In this document: piece after piece, positions 1-8,033 of the stretch
How the letters are laid out: every line of letters begins with the position of its first letter
Numbering within the stretch: the stretch's first letter is position 1
NCBI GenBank assembly: GCA_023144005.1
Contig: JAGLGN010000001.1
Span: 1 to 64,000 of the forward strand
Direction: 5' to 3'
From: a bacterium
Lineage (GTDB): Bacteria; AUK180
Length of the DNA stretch: 64,000 nt
Program-made: the position numbers and the translations under genes
Notes under the pieces: generated by a model
The model's database searches: none
What the model was told of the DNA's origin: nothing
The model's input: only the letters and a program-made list of their open reading frames with translations

Positions 1-290
1 AGTGGGAGCCAGGATGAAATAAAACTGGATCCCACGGTCGCAAACTCCCTCTGGATGACATTCTCCTCTTCTTTATTTCCTTCCCGCATCCGCTCAACGG
101 GAGCCCGGCAACGCCGGGCGACCAACCCAAAAGAGTTTTGAACCATTTAAGCGACATTGACATTTTTAACGGCAGGAATGAATGGTGGCGAAGCCGAAAA
201 TATCCAATTGTCTGAGTGAGCTAAAGCTAACGAGTTTTGGGATTTTAGTGAATGATGGACGTGGTGAGTAGCGTCACAAAAAATGACATG
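1..290. repeat. Dispersed ~290-bp non-coding repeat, copy A
   Basis: This stretch matches the reverse complement of 36461-36753 at roughly 90% by eye, with only point differences and small indels. It contains a perfect stem-loop with 7-bp arms at 103-109 and 113-119 (GCCCGGC, loop AAC, GCCGGGC); copy B has the same stem with a different loop (GCT). No convincing reading frame spans it. The left end may continue beyond the window. It could be a repeat family member, a decayed element or a structured element; the function is unknown. Confidence 0.8.
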
Positions 291-332
291 AGAACAAAGA
301 CGGATCAAAACTCCATCAAATAATCTTTATTC

Positions 333-357
333 AATTGTCAATTTTACATTGACAATT
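333..357. repeat. Inverted repeat upstream of era
   Basis: Two 9-bp arms, AATTGTCAA at 333-341 and TTGACAATT at 349-357, are separated by TTTTACA. No T-run follows on the plus strand, so it is not an obvious terminator of upstream transcription. It may be an operator or a leftover of the neighbouring repeat. Confidence 0.4.
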
Positions 358-381
358 CAAAGATGATATTTGGTACGGTCC

Positions 382-410
382 TTTAAAAAAGAGGCAGAAT
401 ACTATATAAT
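382..410 (+). promoter_or_regulatory. Probable era promoter (leaderless type)
   Basis: A perfect TATAAT lies at 405-410, 7 bp before the era ATG at 418, with a weak -35 (TTTAAA at 382-387) 17 bp upstream. No Shine-Dalgarno sequence precedes the ATG. A start point about 7 bp after the -10 would put the mRNA 5' end at or next to the start codon. Confidence 0.45.
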
Positions 411-417
411 CCCCTAT

Positions 418-1302
418 ATGAAAAATGAATTCAGATCCGGCTTTGTTTCCATCTTCGGGCGCCCCAATGCGGGTAAGTCGACACTTATGAACAATTTCCT
501 TGGAGTGCCCCTTTCTTCGGTCTCCAGGAAACAGCAGACCACAAGAAACAGGATAACAGGAATTCTGAATGGAGATGATCATCAGATCGTGTTCCTCGAC
601 ACCCCCGGGATCACAAAGGCGGGTGCCGCGCTGAACCGCATACTCAATCAGTCAGCGAAAGGAGCGCTAGAGCTCTGCGATATAGTTCTCTATGTGATAG
701 ACGCATCAAGATACAGGGATGATCCCGAGCTCGAAGAATTGCTCCAGCGATCGGGCAAACGAGTCATATGCGCGCTGAATCAAGTTGACAGAATGGACAA
801 AAAAGCACTATTACCCATCTTGGAGAAATTCAATTCAAAGAAATTTGTCAGTGAAATAATCCCGATATCGGCTTTGAAGGGATCTAATCTTGATAAATTG
901 AGAGAACTGCTTATAAGAGAATTGCCGCAAGGTGAAATGTATTATCCAGCGGAATACATTTCGGCGAATCCTGAGAAATTCATTATCGCCGAAGCGGTCA
1001 AAGGCGCTGTTTTTAATTTAACTGGCGAAGAGATTCCGTACAGCACCGCTGTTATGGTAGAAAAGGTTGAGGAGAAGAAAAAGATCATCGTGGTATGGGT
1101 TGTTATTTATGTGGAAAGAGCCACGCAGAAAGGAATGATCATAGGCAAAGGGGGCAAGATGGTTTCCAGGATCGGCACATCATCCCGTATTCTGCTTGAA
1201 GAATTATTCGGCAAGAAATTCTACCTGGAGATATTCGTCAAGGTGAAGCCGCATTGGTCTAAAGACCAGGCCTTTTTAAAAGAATTGGGGTATACATACT
1301 GA
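418..1302 (+). CDS. era: GTPase Era
   Basis: Era is a GTPase that binds 16S rRNA near its 3' end and assists 30S subunit maturation. The 294-aa product has the G1 loop GRPNAGKS at residues 14-21, G3 DTPG at 61-64 and G4 NQVD at 121-124. A C-terminal KH RNA-binding domain carries the GKGG loop near residue 243. The length matches the family (about 300 aa). An in-frame TTG at 370 could extend the protein, but Era proteins normally begin just before the G1 strand, so the ATG at 418 is preferred. It is the first gene of a plus-strand run, and the next gene starts 1 bp after its stop. Confidence 0.96.
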   Translation: MKNEFRSGFVSIFGRPNAGKSTLMNNFLGVPLSSVSRKQQTTRNRITGILNGDDHQIVFLDTPGITKAGAALNRILNQSAKGALELCDIVLYVIDASRYRDDPELEELLQRSGKRVICALNQVDRMDKKALLPILEKFNSKKFVSEIIPISALKGSNLDKLRELLIRELPQGEMYYPAEYISANPEKFIIAEAVKGAVFNLTGEEIPYSTAVMVEKVEEKKKIIVVWVVIYVERATQKGMIIGKGGKMVSRIGTSSRILLEELFGKKFYLEIFVKVKPHWSKDQAFLKELGYTY

Positions 1303-1303
1303 T

Positions 1304-1702
1304 ATGAAGAAGTTCGTAAAAATTTTGAAATATTCAGAAGAATTCCAGAAGAAGGAAATACTTAATAAAATGGTGGAGCAGGCAGATGGAGATGAAGACC
1401 TTTTACAGCTTGTCTTGGAAAGAGAGACTCATTCTCCCACCTATATCGGGCACTTTACCGCGATACCTCATCTGATCTCTCCAAAGATCAAAAGCGATCA
1501 TTATATCCTTTTTCTCCTTGACCACAAGGTCCAATGGGGAGAAAAACAGATGGACCGTGTGTCATCCATCCTGCTTCTTTTTTCCTCTGACAGGGAGAAG
1601 ATCAAACATTTTATGTCAAAAGTGGCATTGGTCTTGCTCAAAAAGCCGCGGGGAGAACCCTTTTCAGGATCCGACCTGGAAGAGCTGATGAATGAAGAAT
1701 AA
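1304..1702 (+). CDS. PTS EIIA (fructose/nitrogen type)-like protein
   Basis: The 132-aa protein resembles the PTS EIIA-2 fold (PtsN/FruA type). It has the ERE-x-THSPTYIG segment, the active-site signature AIPH with candidate phospho-histidine H56, and the later hydrophobic strand of the family. EIIA-Ntr proteins act as phosphorylation-controlled regulators rather than transporters when encoded alone, which fits here because no EIIB or EIIC gene is nearby. The N-terminus is slightly shorter than typical PtsN. The gene sits between era and an exported NAGPA-like gene and overlaps the latter by 11 bp, so it is probably co-transcribed and co-translated. Its target is unknown. Confidence 0.7.
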   Translation: MKKFVKILKYSEEFQKKEILNKMVEQADGDEDLLQLVLERETHSPTYIGHFTAIPHLISPKIKSDHYILFLLDHKVQWGEKQMDRVSSILLLFSSDREKIKHFMSKVALVLLKKPRGEPFSGSDLEELMNEE

Positions 1703-2921
1703 TAGAAGCAAGACCCTTATTTACCTGCTTATGCTCTTTCTATTGCCGGCTTCGGTCTGTAATGCGAAAGCAATTTACCGCACGGAAACCATTTACATAC
1801 CCTCTCCCGTGACCATGCATATCTTATCTTTTGAAAAAGACGACTTCTTCATTTCCGTTCATACCGTTGAAGACCCCTATGTGAAAGAACTATCTTCCAT
1901 TGTCGAGAGTTCCGGCGCGCTTTTCGGCCTCAACGGAGGTTTCTTCGGAAGAGAAAATAATGAAATACTCGGCTTGCTCAGTTCAAACGGCAAGATCATT
2001 TCAAAGAAGAAATTATTCGGACGGGGCTCATTGATCGTGGGAAATGATAATTCCATTCGAATAGATATGTTGAGCAGAGAGGATCTGACCGGGGAAATTG
2101 CCCTGGAGGAACGCTTTATCCTTTCGGGCGGACATATAATTCTACGGGACTCCAAGGTACCCGAATTGAAGAGTAAAAAAAATCCGATGACAGCAGTCGG
2201 ATACAATGCGGACCGAATCTATCTCGTTGTCGCGGAAGGAAGAAATCTTACTTCATGGGGTATAGATGAGAAGCGTTTGGGCGCGTATATGAGAGAAATT
2301 GGTTGTACACATGCTATCGCGATGGACGGCGGCGGGTCCTCAGAACTCTGTTTTCATTCAGGAGCCGATGATGAGATCCGTTGCTCAGACGATCTATTCT
2401 CCAGCAACGGCAATCGGGCGGTAATAGTAAATGATACATCCGACGGCGGTGAAAGGCCTATCAAGACAGCAATACTCTTTTTTAAGAATGATTTTCTCTT
2501 TAATCCGGGAGAAGACCTTTCAGACCGGATCGTGAACAATGTGATCGCAAAACTGAACCGCCATTCATTTCATATTTCGAAAGCGGCGGGTACTTCGGAT
2601 ATTTTCAATGTGCAGCGCGCACAGAGAGAAGCGGTATATTCAGGTAAATACTCGTCCGGAAAAAGCGAAACAGAAGATGTCATGGTGCTTTTTGGAAAAA
2701 AAGGTAAAAATTATGTTCCAAAGCTCACCTTTTTTCCGGTACAGTCAGGAGAACCCCTGATCGAGATAACCGACGGACTGGAATATTATTCTATCGTCTC
2801 CAAGGACTCCAATATATATTTCTTCAACCTTCCTAAAGAGGAGATGCTCCGGCGGGATAAGCTCTGTGAACTTTTGATTTTTCATACCGTTAGTGATATA
2901 ATTAACAGTTCTAAGGAGTAA
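1692..2921 (+). CDS. Exported phosphodiester glycosidase (NAGPA) domain protein
   Basis: The 409-aa protein starts with a signal peptide of about 25 residues ending SVCNA, so it should be exported. Residues of about 50-250 resemble the NAGPA/phosphodiester glycosidase domain (PF09992 type), including FGLNGGFF and the hallmark DGGGSS at 212-217. In human NAGPA this fold removes a GlcNAc cap from phosphorylated glycans; bacterial members probably act on envelope glycans, but the substrate here is unknown. The C-terminal ~150 residues are not recognised. The start overlaps the preceding gene. A promoter for the next gene lies inside its 3' end. Confidence 0.75.
   Translation: MKNNRSKTLIYLLMLFLLPASVCNAKAIYRTETIYIPSPVTMHILSFEKDDFFISVHTVEDPYVKELSSIVESSGALFGLNGGFFGRENNEILGLLSSNGKIISKKKLFGRGSLIVGNDNSIRIDMLSREDLTGEIALEERFILSGGHIILRDSKVPELKSKKNPMTAVGYNADRIYLVVAEGRNLTSWGIDEKRLGAYMREIGCTHAIAMDGGGSSELCFHSGADDEIRCSDDLFSSNGNRAVIVNDTSDGGERPIKTAILFFKNDFLFNPGEDLSDRIVNNVIAKLNRHSFHISKAAGTSDIFNVQRAQREAVYSGKYSSGKSETEDVMVLFGKKGKNYVPKLTFFPVQSGEPLIEITDGLEYYSIVSKDSNIYFFNLPKEEMLRRDKLCELLIFHTVSDIINSSKE
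2874..2902 (+). promoter_or_regulatory. Internal promoter for galT-kdsA operon
   Basis: TTGATT at 2874-2879 and TATAAT at 2897-2902 are separated by exactly 17 bp, inside the 3' end of the preceding gene. The predicted start near 2909 leaves a short leader containing AAGGAG at 2913-2918, well spaced from the ATG at 2924. Confidence 0.65.
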
Positions 2922-2923
2922 TA

Positions 2924-3946
2924 ATGTCGGAAATCCGAAAGAATCCTGTTACCAATGGCTGGATAATCATATCCACTGAGCGGGCAAAGAGGCCCAGAGA
3001 CTATCATGCGGAAGAGATCCCTGACAGAGTCGATGTTCCGTGCCCATTTTGTCCGGGAAATGAAAGCCTGACCCCCGGGGAGATATTTTCATACAGAGCG
3101 CCGGAAGACGATGGGAAATGGTGGCTCAGAGGCTTTCCCGCACAGGCGCCAATACTCAAGATCGAAGGGGAAATAGACCAAAAAGGATTCGGTATATACG
3201 ATCATCTGAACGGTATCGGCGCACATGAGATCATTGTGGAAACCCCGGATCATCACGAGCGTTATGCGACCATGAACACCAATCAGATAGAAAAGATACT
3301 CTGGGCGTACAGGGACCGGATCATCGATCTGAAAAGGGATAAGCGGTTCCGATATATACTGGTCTTCAAGAATCACGGCAAACGCGCAGGTGCGTCCGAC
3401 ATCACTCATTTACACTCACAGATCATCGCTCTTCCTGTAACTCCAAAGAAGATCAAGGAGGAGTTGGAGAACGCCAGATTCCATTATAAACTCAAGGAAC
3501 GGTGTATATTCTGCGATATTATCGATCAAGAAATGCAATTAGAAGACCGGGTGATCATGAAAACAGCACACTTCATCGCTCTTGCTCCATGGGCACCCAG
3601 ATTTCCTTTTGAGACATGGATACTGCCCCTGAAACACTCACATGATTTCACTCAGATCTCCAAAGAGCAGGTAATGGACCTGTCCTATCTTTTCCGCTCC
3701 CTCTTCCGGGGACTTTCTGATATCCTGGGGGCTGACTTTTCATTCAATCAGATACTCCATGACACACCAAATTTGATCATGCAGGAGGGGTATTGGGATA
3801 CCATTGAAAAGGACTTTCACTGGCACTTCGAGATCATTCCCAGATTAACCGATATTGCGGGTTTTGAATGGGGAACAGGATTTTACATCAATCATCTTCC
3901 ACCGGAATATGCCGCCAAAGAATTGAGAAAAGCCATTTATAAGTAG
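2924..3946 (+). CDS. galT: Galactose-1-phosphate uridylyltransferase (GalT) family
   Basis: GalT transfers UMP between UDP-glucose and galactose-1-phosphate in the Leloir pathway. The 340-aa protein shows the family layout: CPFC at residues 40-43 (probable zinc ligands), the nucleotidylated-histidine region THLHSQ at 161-166, a second CIFC pair at 194-197, and the late segment DFHWHFEIIPR. The usual HPH motif reads HLH here, so substrate preference could differ from true GalT; a related sugar-1-phosphate nucleotidyltransferase is possible. A strong Shine-Dalgarno sequence (AAGGAG) fixes the start. It opens an operon whose later genes make heptose and KDO for LPS, so an envelope-sugar role is likely. 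Confidence 0.85.
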   Translation: MSEIRKNPVTNGWIIISTERAKRPRDYHAEEIPDRVDVPCPFCPGNESLTPGEIFSYRAPEDDGKWWLRGFPAQAPILKIEGEIDQKGFGIYDHLNGIGAHEIIVETPDHHERYATMNTNQIEKILWAYRDRIIDLKRDKRFRYILVFKNHGKRAGASDITHLHSQIIALPVTPKKIKEELENARFHYKLKERCIFCDIIDQEMQLEDRVIMKTAHFIALAPWAPRFPFETWILPLKHSHDFTQISKEQVMDLSYLFRSLFRGLSDILGADFSFNQILHDTPNLIMQEGYWDTIEKDFHWHFEIIPRLTDIAGFEWGTGFYINHLPPEYAAKELRKAIYK

Positions 3947-3952
3947 GTTGTG

Positions 3953-4915
3953 ATGAAAAATATACTATTGAAGAAACTCAAGAACCTGAAGGGAAAGAAG
4001 ATCGCTGTTATCGGAGATATTATCCTGGATAAATATGTTTACGGAGATGTCGACCGAATCTCCCCCGAAGCACCCGTCCCGGTTGTCAAGGTGAAAAGCA
4101 CCGATCTGAAACTCGGGGCTGCGGCCAATGTCGCAAAGAATATAATATCATTGGGAGGCACACCTATTCTGATCGGTTTGATCGGAGAGGACAGCAATGG
4201 AAAGATCATCAGGGACCTTCTTCTCAAAGAGGGCATAGAACCCTATTTCCTCATCATCAAGCAGGACTTCATTTCAATACTCAAAGAGAGGGTGATAGGG
4301 TTAAATCAGCAGGTGGTACGCATTGATTACGATCCCCCGGAAAATAATTTCAGGATCGTAAATCAGGTGATGGAGCGGCTGGAAAAGACAGAACCTGATG
4401 CCGTTATCATTGAGGATTACAATAAGGGCCTGATATATACAGCAATGGTCAGCAAGGTCACTAAGTGGTGTAAAGGCAAAGGGATTTTTACAGTTGCGGA
4501 TCCGCACCCGACAAGATCATGCACCTTCTATCGCGGAGTGAACGCGATCACACCCAATTCAAACGAGGCCAAAGCTCTACTTCATCTTAAGAACACGCCC
4601 TCGCCGGAAGAGATGACGAGAATGCTTTCCTCAAAATGCGGAACAGATATCACCCTGATCACGCGCGGAGCGCAGGGGATGCTTCTTTTTCACAGAGGGA
4701 AACACCATTTCATACCTACAAGGGCGAGAAAGGTATATGATGTCACCGGCGCGGGAGATACGGTCGTCGCGCTCTTTACAATGGCAAATGTATCCGGTTT
4801 TTCTCCCCTGCAGGCGGCGCAACTCGCGAATTACGGAGCCAGTTATGTGGTAACTGTAATGGGAACGGCGTCGGTCAATGAAATGATCCTGAAAGAGATG
4901 ATCAATGGAAGGTAG
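3953..4915 (+). CDS. rfaE1: D-glycero-beta-D-manno-heptose-7-phosphate kinase (HldE N-terminal type)
   Basis: This 320-aa PfkB-family kinase matches the kinase half of HldE/RfaE, which phosphorylates heptose-7-phosphate at C1 for ADP-heptose and LPS inner-core synthesis. Visible signatures are IGDIILDKYVYGDV followed by RISPEAPVPV near the N-terminus, LGAAANVAKN in the sugar-binding region, and the catalytic DVTGAGD at 263-269. A GTG lies directly before the chosen ATG and either could initiate. The nucleotidyltransferase half is a separate gene that starts 11 bp before this one ends, so the two act as a split HldE. Confidence 0.93.
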   Translation: MKNILLKKLKNLKGKKIAVIGDIILDKYVYGDVDRISPEAPVPVVKVKSTDLKLGAAANVAKNIISLGGTPILIGLIGEDSNGKIIRDLLLKEGIEPYFLIIKQDFISILKERVIGLNQQVVRIDYDPPENNFRIVNQVMERLEKTEPDAVIIEDYNKGLIYTAMVSKVTKWCKGKGIFTVADPHPTRSCTFYRGVNAITPNSNEAKALLHLKNTPSPEEMTRMLSSKCGTDITLITRGAQGMLLFHRGKHHFIPTRARKVYDVTGAGDTVVALFTMANVSGFSPLQAAQLANYGASYVVTVMGTASVNEMILKEMINGR

Positions 4916-5384
4916 CATCCTCACCGATCCTCAACTTATCAGGGACATCAGAAAAAGTAATAAAGGAAAAAGGATCGTCTTTACGAACGGATGTTTCGAT
5001 CTTCTCCATGCCGGGCATATAACCTATCTGAAAGAGGCAGCTTCTCTTGGTGATATTTTCGTAATAGGCATAAACACGGACGAATCCGTTTCAAAACTCA
5101 AGGGAGAAAAAAGGCCTCTTGTGGAGTTAAAATTCCGGGCAGCGGCACTGGCAGACCTTGGATTTGTGGACTTTGTTATTCCCTTTTGCGAAGATACGCC
5201 GATCAAGCTTATCGTAGAGATCACACCGCATGTACTTGTCAAAGGCGGGGATTATACTTCCGATGATATTGTTGGAGCGGAACATACCAAGAGCAATGGA
5301 GGGGAAGTTATCACGATCCCGTTCGTTCACCGGATCTCCACTTCCATGATAATAGATAAGATAACAAAGAGGTATTGTAAATAA
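4905..5384 (+). CDS. rfaE2: D-glycero-beta-D-manno-heptose 1-phosphate adenylyltransferase (HldE C-terminal type)
   Basis: The 159-aa protein is a cytidylyltransferase-fold enzyme (RfaE domain II) that makes ADP-heptose from heptose-1-phosphate. It has the nucleotide-binding GCFDLLHAGH at residues 29-38 (HxGH signature), KGEKRPL, and the C-terminal KGGDYTSDDIVGAE segment. Its start lies inside the end of the kinase gene, which indicates translational coupling. Its TAA stop overlaps the proposed AUA start of kdsB. Confidence 0.93.
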   Translation: MEGSILTDPQLIRDIRKSNKGKRIVFTNGCFDLLHAGHITYLKEAASLGDIFVIGINTDESVSKLKGEKRPLVELKFRAAALADLGFVDFVIPFCEDTPIKLIVEITPHVLVKGGDYTSDDIVGAEHTKSNGGEVITIPFVHRISTSMIIDKITKRYCK

Positions 5385-6091
5385 AAACTGCGATCTGTAT
5401 CCCTGTCAGAATGGGATCTACCAGATTTCCCGGAAAACCACTCGCCAAATTAGGCGGAAAACCAATGGTGCTGCATGTATGGGAGAATGCCCGGACAAGC
5501 CACGCGGGAAGCGATACCTTTATTCTTACGGACAGTAAGGAGATCAAGCTCGTCTGCAATGAGGCAGGAGCTGATGTTATAATGACACCGGAAGATGTCG
5601 CAAGCGGAACAGAGAGGATCGGGTCCGCCATGGAACGGCTTTCACAATATGATCTCATAGTCAATCTACAGGGTGATGAGCCCTTCTTTACAGGTGAGTC
5701 ACTGGATCTTCTGATGAGCGCATGGCCCAATGAGAAGAGTACCGTAACTGCATCCTGCTATTTTCCCATTTCCTCTCAGGAAGCGAAAGATCCCAATAGA
5801 GTCAAGGTTGTATTGGATAATCACTCAAATGCAATATATTTTTCAAGGTCCCCCATACCTTACGGAGGGCCTTTTTACAAACATATCGGTGTTTACCTTT
5901 ACAAAAAAGATTTTATCCTCGCCTATTTGAAGCTCAATAAGGGAATATTGGAAGTTTCGGAAAGATTGGAGCAGCTGAGGATACTGGAAAACGGGTACAA
6001 AATAAAGATGGTGCAGATATTTGAAGATACTTTGGGCATAGACACCCCTGAAGACATGAAAAGAGCGGAGGAAAAGATTGGAAAGATTTAA
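5381..6091 (+). CDS. kdsB: 3-deoxy-manno-octulosonate (KDO) cytidylyltransferase, probable AUA start
   Basis: KdsB activates KDO as CMP-KDO for lipid A glycosylation. From the first ATG (5411) the protein would begin at GSTRFPGKPLAKL and lose strand beta-1 and the IPxR nucleotide-binding segment found in the family. The frame upstream encodes KTAICIPVR, exactly what is needed. An in-frame TAA at 5378-5380 lies immediately before it, leaving ATA at 5381 as the only sensible initiator. AGAGGT at 5368-5373 is a well-spaced Shine-Dalgarno sequence. The resulting 236 aa is close to normal KdsB length. Other motifs include NLQGDEPF and a C-terminal EQLRILENGYKI. It overlaps the upstream stop and the downstream kdsA start. 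Confidence 0.9.
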   Translation: MKTAICIPVRMGSTRFPGKPLAKLGGKPMVLHVWENARTSHAGSDTFILTDSKEIKLVCNEAGADVIMTPEDVASGTERIGSAMERLSQYDLIVNLQGDEPFFTGESLDLLMSAWPNEKSTVTASCYFPISSQEAKDPNRVKVVLDNHSNAIYFSRSPIPYGGPFYKHIGVYLYKKDFILAYLKLNKGILEVSERLEQLRILENGYKIKMVQIFEDTLGIDTPEDMKRAEEKIGKI

Positions 6092-6854
6092 ATTCATCGG
6101 AGGGCCATGCGTAATAGAGAACAGAGATCATACATTATTCCTGGCGGAAGAGATACTCAAGGCGACAAAGGATATGGATATTGACCTGTACTTCAAAGCA
6201 TCATTTGACAAAGCGAATCGAACCGATTCCGCCGCTTACAGAGGGCCGGGAATCGATAAGGGTCTGGAAATACTTCGAAGCGTCAAAGAGGAACTCGGAC
6301 TCAAGATCGTCTCTGATATACATAATGTACAAGAGGCAGCTCAAGCCGCAGAGGTCTTGGATGTGATACAGATACCCGCTTTTTTGTGCAGGCAAACAGA
6401 CCTTATCAAGGCAGGGGCGGAAACCGGAAAGATCTTAAATATTAAGAAGGGGCAATTCCTCTCACCTGAAGATGCGCGATTTATAGTGAAAAAGGCCCGT
6501 GATTTCAATGCCGTCGATATCTGGCTCACCGAGCGGGGCAGCACTTGGGGATATGGCGACCTTATCGTTGATATGACAGCAATACCGGTAATGAGGTCCT
6601 ATAAGGTACCTGTGATCATTGATGCCACTCATTCCGTCCAACAGCCCGGTAAAGGGTACGGAAAAACCGGAGGTCGGCGGGAAATGGTGCCGACAATAGC
6701 GCTGGCGGCAATAGCGGCGGGTGCTGACGGGCTCTTTTTGGAAATTCATGATGAGCCCGAGAAATCTCCCTCAGATGCTGGAAATATCTATCCCGTTTCC
6801 CAATTGAGAGTTCTGCTTAAAAAGGTATTGGACATTTATGAAATTTTAGGGTAA
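6078..6854 (+). CDS. kdsA: KDO-8-phosphate synthase
   Basis: KdsA condenses arabinose-5-phosphate with PEP to make KDO-8-phosphate. The 258-aa protein has GGPCVIE at residues 8-14, KASFDKANRTD, IPAFLCRQTDL, and ERGSTWGYGDLIVDM followed by DATHSVQQPG. The cysteine at position 11 is the residue that binds the divalent metal in metal-dependent KdsA enzymes. The start is TTG, supported by GGAGG at 6067-6071 with 6-bp spacing and by homology of the N-terminus. It overlaps kdsB by 14 bp and ends the LPS operon; the next gene has its own promoter inside this coding region. Confidence 0.93.
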   Translation: MERFKFIGGPCVIENRDHTLFLAEEILKATKDMDIDLYFKASFDKANRTDSAAYRGPGIDKGLEILRSVKEELGLKIVSDIHNVQEAAQAAEVLDVIQIPAFLCRQTDLIKAGAETGKILNIKKGQFLSPEDARFIVKKARDFNAVDIWLTERGSTWGYGDLIVDMTAIPVMRSYKVPVIIDATHSVQQPGKGYGKTGGRREMVPTIALAAIAAGADGLFLEIHDEPEKSPSDAGNIYPVSQLRVLLKKVLDIYEILG

Positions 6855-6857
6855 AAT
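6828..6857 (+). promoter_or_regulatory. Leaderless-type promoter for the 138-aa gene
   Basis: TTGGAC at 6828-6833 and TAAAAT at 6852-6857 have an 18-bp spacer. The start codon at 6863 lies only 5 bp beyond the -10 box and lacks a Shine-Dalgarno sequence, so transcription should begin at or within the ATG. Confidence 0.6.
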
Positions 6858-6862
6858 ACCGT

Positions 6863-7279
6863 ATGGAGATAAAAACTAAGAAAGTAAAGGGTATGATGAT
6901 CTTCTATTTTGGAAAGGAAGAGAACACGACCCTCTCTATTATCGCTATGAACCCTCAATTACAAGTTACCTGCGAAGTAGAAAATCATCCAACCAATGTG
7001 TTCATGGCGCTCTGGGACCATTCAATGGACCTTAATTACTACCTTGATTCCGACATGAAATTTGTTTCTCAGGAGATCAATTCCGGCATTAAATGCCTCC
7101 CCCATTATGAGGAGACACTGAAGAAGCAGTATATGGAGATCTATGAGGAACTCAATAATACTTCGGACAGAAATATGAAGGGGCTTATGATAAAATCCCT
7201 CGCCAATTTGAAGGCCGCTTTGGTATTAATAAAGTGGTTCAACGGAAATTCCGACAAGTACGATTTCAGTACTCTTTAG
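6863..7279 (+). CDS. Unknown 138-aa protein
   Basis: I do not recognise this protein. It has no signal peptide or membrane segment. The N-terminal half looks like beta strands (MMIFYFGKEENTTLSIIAM) and the C-terminal half is predicted helical from sequence (ALVLIKWF). It has a leaderless-type promoter of its own. Its 3' end overlaps the convergent minus-strand gene by 14 bp. Reading-frame length, start context and codon use like its neighbours support a real gene. Confidence 0.65.
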   Translation: MEIKTKKVKGMMIFYFGKEENTTLSIIAMNPQLQVTCEVENHPTNVFMALWDHSMDLNYYLDSDMKFVSQEINSGIKCLPHYEETLKKQYMEIYEELNNTSDRNMKGLMIKSLANLKAALVLIKWFNGNSDKYDFSTL

Positions 7280-8033
7280 ACATTATATTTAATATCTCGC
7301 TTAATTGTTCGGTTATTTCAAAGAGAAAGAACAACTTCAGATCGGAGTCGGATAATTTATCGATATCGTCTTCAATGATCTTATAATAACGATTCAGGTC
7401 CTCGGAGATAAGAGATAGCTTTTCATTGGCAGACATACCCTCTTGAATTCCCCCGACCTTAAAGAGATCTCCTTTATGGAAGGCGGGGTCGCCGAATTCA
7501 TTCTCAACATGGAGAAATACGGAAATGCCCTTTCCCACACGGGCAAGGACCCCCGCATCGGAAACATTGATATCCATTCCCAGGCCGGCCAGGTAGAAAA
7601 GGAATGTAATCCTCATCCCCTCACTATCGCCGATCCAGGATGCATAGCTTTCAAAATTCTTCAATGCCTTCTTTCCCGGCTTTCCAAAAGGAAGCGAGGA
7701 ATAAAGCAGTTTATTGTATCTTGCGTAAGCGGTGAGTATCAGGGGATTGACCCCCGCAAAACTGAATATTATACTATTCAGGTATCCGTTAAGGATCAAC
7801 CCCATACCCGTTCGTACCCTCTTTTTTTCATTTATCAGTATCTCATTCAGAAGAAAGAATGCTGATAATTTCCTCAATTGAGCTGGATCTCCTGCAGAAG
7901 AGATATTCTCAAGTTTAAATATGATCTGAAGCAGAGTCCTGTGCCTGCGTATATAAGAATACACATCTATCGAATAACGCTTCAATATAAGCAGGACCTT
8001 CTTCTCAAAGAGGTCTTCCGGGAGTATTCTCAT
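7266..8033 (-). CDS. Unknown 255-aa, largely helical protein
   Basis: I do not recognise this gene. The protein is rich in leucine-containing helices, has no signal peptide, and carries a GKGISVFLHVENEFGDPAFHKGD-like stretch (broken here as GKGISVFLHV then ENEFGDPAFHKGD). That stretch is vaguely reminiscent of the late GK-x-x-D region of polyprenyl synthetases, but the first aspartate-rich motif is absent, so no function is assigned. The ATG immediately follows the stop of the CsgG-like lipoprotein gene, so the two form an operon. Confidence 0.6.
   Translation of the reverse strand: MRILPEDLFEKKVLLILKRYSIDVYSYIRRHRTLLQIIFKLENISSAGDPAQLRKLSAFFLLNEILINEKKRVRTGMGLILNGYLNSIIFSFAGVNPLILTAYARYNKLLYSSLPFGKPGKKALKNFESYASWIGDSEGMRITFLFYLAGLGMDINVSDAGVLARVGKGISVFLHVENEFGDPAFHKGDLFKVGGIQEGMSANEKLSLISEDLNRYYKIIEDDIDKLSDSDLKLFFLFEITEQLSEILNIMSKEY

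Noticed and set aside
349-377. TTGACA at 349-354 as the era -35 box
   Set aside because: No -10 sequence lies 16-18 bp downstream; the TATAAT at 405-410 is too far away.
7266-8033. Polyprenyl synthetase assignment for the 255-aa protein
   Set aside because: The similarity is faint and the DDxxD motifs are absent.
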